DNA from: Ignelater luminosus
Taxonomy: Eukaryota > Arthropoda > Insecta > Coleoptera > Elateridae
Length of the DNA: 64,000 nt
Assembly (NCBI GenBank): GCA_011009095.1
Contig: VTPC01090700.1
Location: forward strand, 1-64,000
Reading direction: 5' to 3'
Part shown: one piece after another, positions 57,710-64,000 of the stretch
Numbering within the stretch: position 1 is the first letter of the stretch
How the letters are laid out: every line of letters starts with the position of its first letter
Translations under genes and position numbers: made by a program
The notes under the pieces: generated by a model
What the model was told of the DNA's origin: nothing
The model's database searches: none
What the model saw: only the letters and a program-made list of their open reading frames with translations

Positions 57710-59550
57710 TAGAGTGTGGATTTTTAAGCATAAAAAAACAATAAAAAAAGTTCTTAAAAAAGCGTAAAAGTTCAAGGAAAAGAGCTTAAAACTAGCACAA
57801 AAATTAAAAATAAGTTTAAAATATGCAGGAAAAAAATTAAACTTTCAGGTTTTAGGTCTGATTATACAAAGTATTTAATGTAAAAAAACAAAAAATGAAT
57901 TGTTATTAGAAACTTTGAACTCTAAAATGCGTAAATACACAGACGCATCCAACCATGTTCCCCATCTAGTAATGACTGGTTGTGTGGAAGCGGAATATTA
58001 GACAGTTTTTCTTTAAATCGTTGTATCCTCAATGGCACTTTTAAAAAACACTTTTTGGCATTTTTAATTAACTCGTTAACTAGAGGAAATTCAGACCTCA
58101 CAGTTTCTGCTAATCGGTTTAATCCGTGAATAGAATGTGTGAGATTACTATAGAAAACTTTTAAATTAATACCTGCTTTTAGCATATATGCAGCCGCATC
58201 CGTCAACATTAACAGAATTATTTCAGTTGGGACTGCATTAGGAAGAAAAAAGTTTGCGAGTCCCTCGTTAATAAATCTTGTTATGGTGCTGCTGTTGGTT
58301 TTATCTAGTTGTTTCATATATATTAAAAATGGCCTGGTTGGAGTAGCTTCATGTAATATACCGATAATGAGACCAGCCACATACCTACCGCACTCATCGG
58401 TTGTTTCATCGACAGAAAACCAGATATAATGGTCTGCAATTATATTTTTAATTTCATGAAGGACTGTTTTATAAACTGTATCTAAATAGTTTTTTTGTAG
58501 AGTGCTTTCGGACGGTATCGATAACTTACAATATGTTTCTAAGAATTTTCGAAATGCAGAATTGTCTAATTTTCTGAAAGGAATATTTGCCGATATCAGA
58601 GTATTGCATAAATCAAAATAAAAAGTTTTTTCTTCAGATCGAGTAGAAGATCCAGAGGCAACTAAATAGTTTGTTGTTTCAGCTTATTTTCATTTTCAGC
58701 TCTTCGTACATTTTCCTTGTGAATAGCGGTCTTTGTATGTTGTACTACATTATACTTTTTGTTGCACTGGATCTATTAAAACGAGCATTAAAGAATATTA
58801 TATTTAAAATTTAATCTACTCCTTACCGTTTTAACACATACTCTGCAAAATAGTCTACTACCGTCCGGCCTTATTTCTGGTATATTTTAAATCCACTCTT
58901 CTACACTCGTTTTAACTTTTGGCATTGTAACACAGTCTTATTTTATTAAAAATAGAAGACAACACAAAAGATTAAGTTATAATAAAATAAAACGAAACTT
59001 TTTCAATCTACCAGCAACATTACATACACGCACGTTACCAACACTTTAAGTAACCCAATAAAACTGAAGCATTTGTCAAATAAATCTTAAAGCCTATAAG
59101 AACTAACTGTTTTCACAGCTTATCCTAGGGACAAAGAACTGCCGGGACAATGTGTAACGGCCGCGACAGGCTCCGGAACGGTGAGCGTCCAGATGGTATT
59201 CAATACATAACGGTAAATAATGATATTTTAAGAAATCCTTGAAAATATTGTCACGAAATTTACCGTAAAAACAAAATGTTTAAAAAAATAATGTAGACAA
59301 TTGCTGCTAGAGAAAGAATTTATAGAAAGTATTTTGAAGAAACAGAAAATAAATATACTGTAGACAAGAAAAGTATAAGGATATTATGATTTTTTTCTCG
59401 AGACTGACAAAAAATGCATAAAATAAGCAAAAAAAGCATTATGAAAATTAGTTAAAGATTCCTTTAATTGCGATTCGCACTTATTTCAATGTCTTTTTGT
59501 ACTGCTATTAATATCTAAAAAAAGCATTATTCCTATAAATCCGCACTCTA
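57710..59550 (-). mobile_element. hAT transposon with perfect 8-bp target duplication
   Basis: ATTATGAG is found at 57702-57709 and again at 59551-59558. The 14-base inverted ends are TAGAGTGTGGATTT and AAATCCGCACTCTA, with one mismatch. An 8-bp duplication is the hallmark of hAT elements. The 1841-bp element carries a broken transposase on the minus strand and A-rich subterminal DNA. Confidence 0.9.
57922..58925 (-). pseudogene. hAT transposase (CGGBP1-like), broken
   Basis: The ATG at 58925 begins MPKVKTSVEEWI, then a TAA, then PEIRPDGSRLFCRVCVKTV. A 54-base intron follows (GTAAGG to AATAG, 58826-58773). The next exon supplies VVQHTKTAIH, completing a C-x2-C/H-x5-H BED-type finger. After a frameshift near 58680 the chain reads FRKLDNSAFRKFLETYC, then SVDETTDECGRYVAGLIIG, FINEGLANFFLPNAVPTE, TDAAAYMLKAGINLKVFYSN and the Leu-rich NRLAETVRSEFP. 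It stops after LLDGEHGWMR, where related proteins show a TRWGTW block and continue. The Asp residues of VDET and LTDAA fit hAT catalytic positions. The C-terminal dimerisation region is missing, so the gene is dead. Confidence 0.8.
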
Positions 59551-59869
59551 ATTATGAGAGATAGAGCGATGGGATTTAAACCGCACTTGCTAATTTTTTT
59601 AATTAAATTCATTCACGAAAACAAAAATTCAGAAATTTTCATTTTCGTGTCAAAATAATAAAACTTGTTACCTCAGGTTTTCGCAGTTTTTTCTGTTAAT
59701 GACCCTTTGGTTTATCTTCCTCAACTGATTTAACAAAATAACTTAATATCCTCATAAATTACCAAAAATTACCGAATGTTACCAAGAATTCGCCACAAAA
59801 ATAAATTACCGAAATTACCGGTAATTTTACAATACTATCATTGCACTATCTATCCTGTTTTGCTATCTC

Positions 59870-60430
59870 GGAATGTCTAATAGAAAAACAACGTTAGCAA
59901 GGTTGATAGAGTGTGAAACCTAACCAATGGCCCTGTTATTGGAGAATAAAGTCCGAGCTTAGGCAACACAGGTAACCTGCTGGAAGGCGGAGTCCGACTC
60001 GCGTTCGTATCTTTGAAAGGGTTAAACAAAACTAAAGCCTGACCTTGAGCTACCGCAGGTTGGAGCACCACCAGTTATTGTTTTTTGTTTCTTGAAACAA
60101 ATTTTATATCTTAGGAACGGCTGATTCTGTCAAGGTATAACTTAGCCCGTTGGCAGTGGTGTGAGGAAGTGGCTTTTAGACAATTTGTGCACTACGTATT
60201 GTCTTTTGCTATCTGAAGAAGGTTAATGAAGGGTGAAGCCCAACCAGTATTCGTGTTGAGTTCTTTCAATAAGGTTAATAGGGGACGAAGCTTAATGGAA
60301 GTAAAAGCCCGACTTGAGTCATCGCAGGTGACCAATTGAAAGACGAAACCGGACTCATCTTAAATCAAAGAGAAACCCGATTGGTACCTGACGGCCGACA
60401 GATACTGGCTTGCAAGAGTAGGGAGGACCT
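59870..60430 (+). repeat. degenerate minisatellite continuing beyond the hAT element
   Basis: GGTTGATAGAGTGTGAAACC (59899), GGTTAATGAAGGGTGAAGCC (60222) and GGTTAATAGGGGACGAAGC (60276) begin similar blocks that contain GACTTGAGTCATCGCAGGT- or GACCTTGAGCTACCGCAGGT-like words. Within it, 60062-60200 repeats the GAGCACCACCA unit of 57207. Confidence 0.6.
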
Positions 60431-60882
60431 AGAGATGGCACATTTTAATTATTGTGTATCAAATTTTTAAGTGTTAAAATCCAAGCGTTTAAATTCACTA
60501 TCTTATATTATTGTAAATGGCATATTGCATGCAATTGTAAAATTTAAATTTTGTAATTGTTAAGTTTAGTTGTAAATAAATATTTAAGATACATATACGT
60601 ATAATTTTGTTTATTATAATTAATTAATTTTACTTGATTGTTCGTTACTATTTGCTATTTTTTTTGTTCATGAAATGGACTGTAAATATAATAGCTTTTC
60701 AGCCCCACCTCCTACGGTCCATTCCCATTTTTAAATTCCACATCACCAAGAGTTGTCTTCTTGCCTCCCAAGAACACACAAGTGTTGTGCAAGTCCAAGT
60801 ATCGCGCACTCCGGGTTATCGTATTAATTTCGATAATTGTTTGTTTTACACCGTGTGTTCGTTTCTGTCTGTATCTTGGTCC
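60431..60882. other. gene-free stretch before assembly gap
   Basis: There is no supported gene; the open frames here extend only because they run through N bases. G+C rises slightly after 60700. Confidence 0.5.
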
Positions 60883-61282
60883 NNNNNNNNNNNNNNNNNN
60901 NNNNNNNNNNNNNNNNNNNNNNNNNNNNNNNNNNNNNNNNNNNNNNNNNNNNNNNNNNNNNNNNNNNNNNNNNNNNNNNNNNNNNNNNNNNNNNNNNNNN
61001 NNNNNNNNNNNNNNNNNNNNNNNNNNNNNNNNNNNNNNNNNNNNNNNNNNNNNNNNNNNNNNNNNNNNNNNNNNNNNNNNNNNNNNNNNNNNNNNNNNNN
61101 NNNNNNNNNNNNNNNNNNNNNNNNNNNNNNNNNNNNNNNNNNNNNNNNNNNNNNNNNNNNNNNNNNNNNNNNNNNNNNNNNNNNNNNNNNNNNNNNNNNN
61201 NNNNNNNNNNNNNNNNNNNNNNNNNNNNNNNNNNNNNNNNNNNNNNNNNNNNNNNNNNNNNNNNNNNNNNNNNNNNNNNNNN
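60883..61282. other. assembly gap of 400 N
   Basis: Exactly 400 undetermined bases, probably a placeholder of fixed or estimated size. Any reading frame across it is meaningless. Confidence 0.99.
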
Positions 61283-61800
61283 CATCACAATGTACTAGCG
61301 TGCCTAAAAAATTTTCTATTCGAGATAGAGTTTGTCGTGTATTTGTTTGCGTACGGCGTTTTAGTGGTCTAGGCTTACAGCTTCAAGACAAATTTGCTTG
61401 CAGAAGGGACGCGCGTAAAAATAAAGGACTAGCTTTGCAACCATCATCGGGTGAACACGTTGTATGGGTGCGAAGTAACATTGCAAGCTATTTGTGGTTA
61501 TGTTTAGAACAAATTTCGTTTTCTGTCTTGAAAGAAATCTTCTAAGAGTGGTCTCGGGGTTTCGTTAAGCGCCAATACTGGTGGATGCGTTATTAAAAGC
61601 TTGTAAATGCAAAACAATTTGTTTCCTGTTTTCATTTGTGTGTGCGTTAGTGAGCTGGTGGACCTCATATTTCGCTTCCTTTTAGATTGACTCCTGGCGC
61701 CCTTAGACTTTGACATTTTTAATTTTGAGTTGAGTTTCTTCGAACTTGAATAGAGCTTTTTAGATTTTGAGGTAAGTTCATCTTGAACCCTGCCTTTTCC

Positions 61801-61879
61801 CGATTTAGAGCTACGGGATTGAACATCTTTCGTCCTCCGTAACGGGATTAGGCCTCTTTTCCAGATTCTTCCCGTTACA
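61801..61879 (+). repeat. dispersed ~80-bp repeat, copy 2
   Basis: This is the same orientation and order as 586-669: CGATTTAGAGCTACGGGATT, then ATTAGGCCTCTTTT, then CCCGTTACA. Here the hairpin is longer: GTAACGGGA (61839) pairs with TCCCGTTAC (61870). Confidence 0.65.
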
Positions 61880-64000
61880 CGTTATCAAAAATTACAAAGA
61901 TACAAAAAATGTCTCCAAAGAAAATATCTTTTTGGAAAAAAATTGAAAGTTCTCAGTTAAGTTATGTTCCAATCTTTTGGAGACACCATGTATATTAATA
62001 TATTTATTCTTTATATTAACTTTTTACCTATAATGGTGTTATCTCAAATTTGCAATTTGAAGAGTACGATATTCTCTTTAATTCTCATCAATTCAAGGCT
62101 AAAACATAAAATGCAAAAACAGTCATTCGTCGAGAAAAGTGCAGATTATAAGACTACTCAATTATTTAGACTAGATACAATCATTTTCAACATTATAGAT
62201 GGCAGCGTTTCAGTAAATTTTCTACGGATAAAACATACGTTTTCAATTCCAAGACTAACAAACGTCTTAACACAAGTACAAAAGACTAGAACTTTCCGTC
62301 TACTGTATATGACAGTTAACATACATACGATACCTTAGCGTAACTCACCGGCTCTACTCAAAGAGATGTGGTTTAATAAGATTCCGTACTTTTGAAATTC
62401 TTGACAGTTAATCTACTAAACAACAACACAATGATAATAAATAAAATATTTCAAAGTCTTTGATGAATTTAATTCTAAAACTATTCCAGAAATTAAATAG
62501 AAACGCTAACAACAATATTAACTTGAAAAGTGTATATCTATAAATTATTCTACAAGTTAATTAATTTATTCATGAAACCGTTTGTTTTTGAGAATTATGA
62601 TAGAATAATTGAATTTTAATTTTTTTTTGCAAACTGAAAACAAATAATGAATCTAAAAAACTTTTTTAAAATTACATCAGATTTCTTTTACAAAAAATTA
62701 AAAACGAAATTTCTCTTCTTTTCGGTTTTCCGGTTTAATATTTAGCACTTATGAAAAAAACTTTCTCTAATAAATAGCTTAAGTATGAAAAATTTTAGTA
62801 AAACGTGGTGAGATGTTACAATATTGATAAATAACAATATGTTTAATGAACTGGAGCAAAGTTGAAAATTTGCTTCCGTCCATTAGTGTACATGCTACAT
62901 ATACGATCGGTCGATAGTGGGTAAAATAATTTGAACTTAAGTAGATAAGGCGATTACTTACATCGGAGATACAACAGTTATAAATAATATAAAATTTGAG
63001 CAAACAATTCTTATAAATTCCATTATAAAAGAAAATTTTTTATATCTCCTTTCAAGTAATAAAGATTCCGTTATATAGCAATCCTTTTTAAATTAAATTT
63101 CTGGATCGATCGTGTCTTATGGTCTTCGGTTCTTGGGTTAATTTTTGACAGAATTATAGATTTTAATAAGTGTAATACTTAACTAGCTTGCTACTTTATG
63201 GTCTGTCTACAACATGTCGATAACAATTAAACACAAGTATAATCCATACACAGTTCAGCAACTACAAGCTAATGCTAAACAGATAACTCAATGTAAACAG
63301 TTATGCAAATCATAACAGAATTATCGTAAATGAATTTAACACCTTATAGAACAATATAGAATATTAGATTCACGAACAGTTCGTCGTTTGGTTTGTCCTT
63401 CTACTTGTTAGTCTGTACATAGCTTTAGAAAGTAATATACAGCGTGTTTTCACTGGAAAATTGTATTTATTTTACTGCAATAAAGAATCAGAACAATAAC
63501 TACAATGCTTTACAATAATATAGGTAATAAAATTACTCCCTTTTGGAAACCAACATAATTACAAAAGAAACTAACAATAGCTAAAAAGTAGGTTCAGAAC
63601 AACAACGGTAATTATATTTGAAATGAATTTCAATTTCTTGAGATTGTTAATTAAACTACCCCAATTCCTCTGTAGGTAATACAATCCTCAGTCAAAAATA
63701 TTTATTGCTTGGTTAATTAAAGTCCATGTTCACAAAATGTACTCGGTTATTTTAGCCTTCATTTAATTAATAGATCTTGCAAAGGCTGATTCTATTGTTA
63801 TTGTTATTGATATTACCTTTGTGTAATTAAATTTAACTCTGTCGCCACTGCTGTGGTTTTACTAAATATACTCGTCCTTATTTTTTGCTCTTGTTTATTC
63901 AGTCTAACACAGTAATAATACTTACTGTAAAACAACTAATTTATACAAGACAAAAGAAAAAATCCAAAGCGTTTGAATAGAAAGAAAATCCAATCGTGTT
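61880..64000. other. gene-free AT-rich stretch
   Basis: There is no supported gene. The 124-codon frame at 61964-62338 lacks recognisable features and is probably chance. ATACAGCGTGTTTTCACTGG at about 63438 resembles the TATACAGGGTG motif with one change. Confidence 0.4.

Larger units (their letters stand above)
57475..59848. mobile_element. possible outer element enclosing the hAT copy
   Basis: TAGTGTTGTT (57475) faces ATTGCACTA (ending 59848). The adjacent DNA on each side contains ATTACC words in mirrored order: GAAATTACCG and TTTTGGTAATTTAT on the left, and AAATTACCAAAAATTACCG and TTACCGGTAATTTTAC on the right. No target duplication matches, so the boundaries and even the existence of this element are uncertain. 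Confidence 0.35.

Noticed and set aside
59877..60071. 64-codon minus frame rich in Pro and Ala
   Set aside because: It lies within a degenerate minisatellite, whose composition explains the frame.
60634..61545. Long open frames of 150-303 codons around 60.6-61.5 kb
   Set aside because: They are open only because they run through 400 N bases; the sequenced parts show no coding features.
61964..62338. 124-codon open frame
   Set aside because: The composition is like its flanks and no domain or homology pattern is recognised. Length alone is not sufficient.

Overview
The window reads as non-coding, transposon-rich DNA from an insect or close arthropod relative. It is strongly AT-rich, with no operons and almost no long open frames. 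The evidence for an insect is the set of repeats: mariner and Tc1-like elements, hAT elements with BED-type zinc fingers, I/Jockey-type LINE debris, a lysine-tRNA-primed LTR element, and many copies of a TATACAGGGTG end motif. One exon also resembles the insect Dpr immunoglobulin family. Species cannot be decided from this window.

Only two stretches look like host genes. At 12692-12882 (minus) there is a single 191-bp exon with good splice sites that encodes the start of an immunoglobulin V domain; the rest of that gene must lie outside the window or across very long introns. At 53396-54394 (plus) there is an intact, intronless 332-residue gene for a coiled-coil, BAR-like protein, with a TATA-like box upstream and AATAAA downstream.

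The remaining recognisable content is mobile DNA in order: a 1.63-kb element with roughly 270-300 bp inverted ends around a decayed gene for a cysteine-rich protein (7235-8866); a deleted mariner (14897-15984); an inverted pair of TATACAGGGTG ends (16829-18290); a 2.6-kb LTR retrotransposon with one open frame and no pol (18998-21642); an internally deleted Tc1-like element (22169-22814); a Harbinger-like MITE (25731-26134); a nearly full-length but broken mariner (32461-33748); LINE RT/RNase H debris (34085-35000); hAT remnants (35233-36375 and 57710-59550, the second with a perfect 8-bp target duplication); a fold-back hairpin (36959-37142) beside a LINE ORF1 relic with mutated zinc knuckles (37116-37418); a LINE 3' end (45718-46370); and a 517-bp MITE (49331-49847). 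Degenerate minisatellites flank the 57-60 kb hAT. A 400-base assembly gap lies at 60883-61282.

The strongest candidate for something under-described is the element at 7235-8866. When its three frames are read together, they give a consistent protein pattern: LFLHAFSGC, then AGEKLLVAIYGG, YYQVQ, NPNDWGW, and a CxC-type cysteine cluster. I recognise this as a recurrent unnamed invertebrate protein, here between long inverted repeats as if it were transposon cargo or a transposase. The non-autonomous LTR element with a coiled-coil ORF is the second most interesting object.
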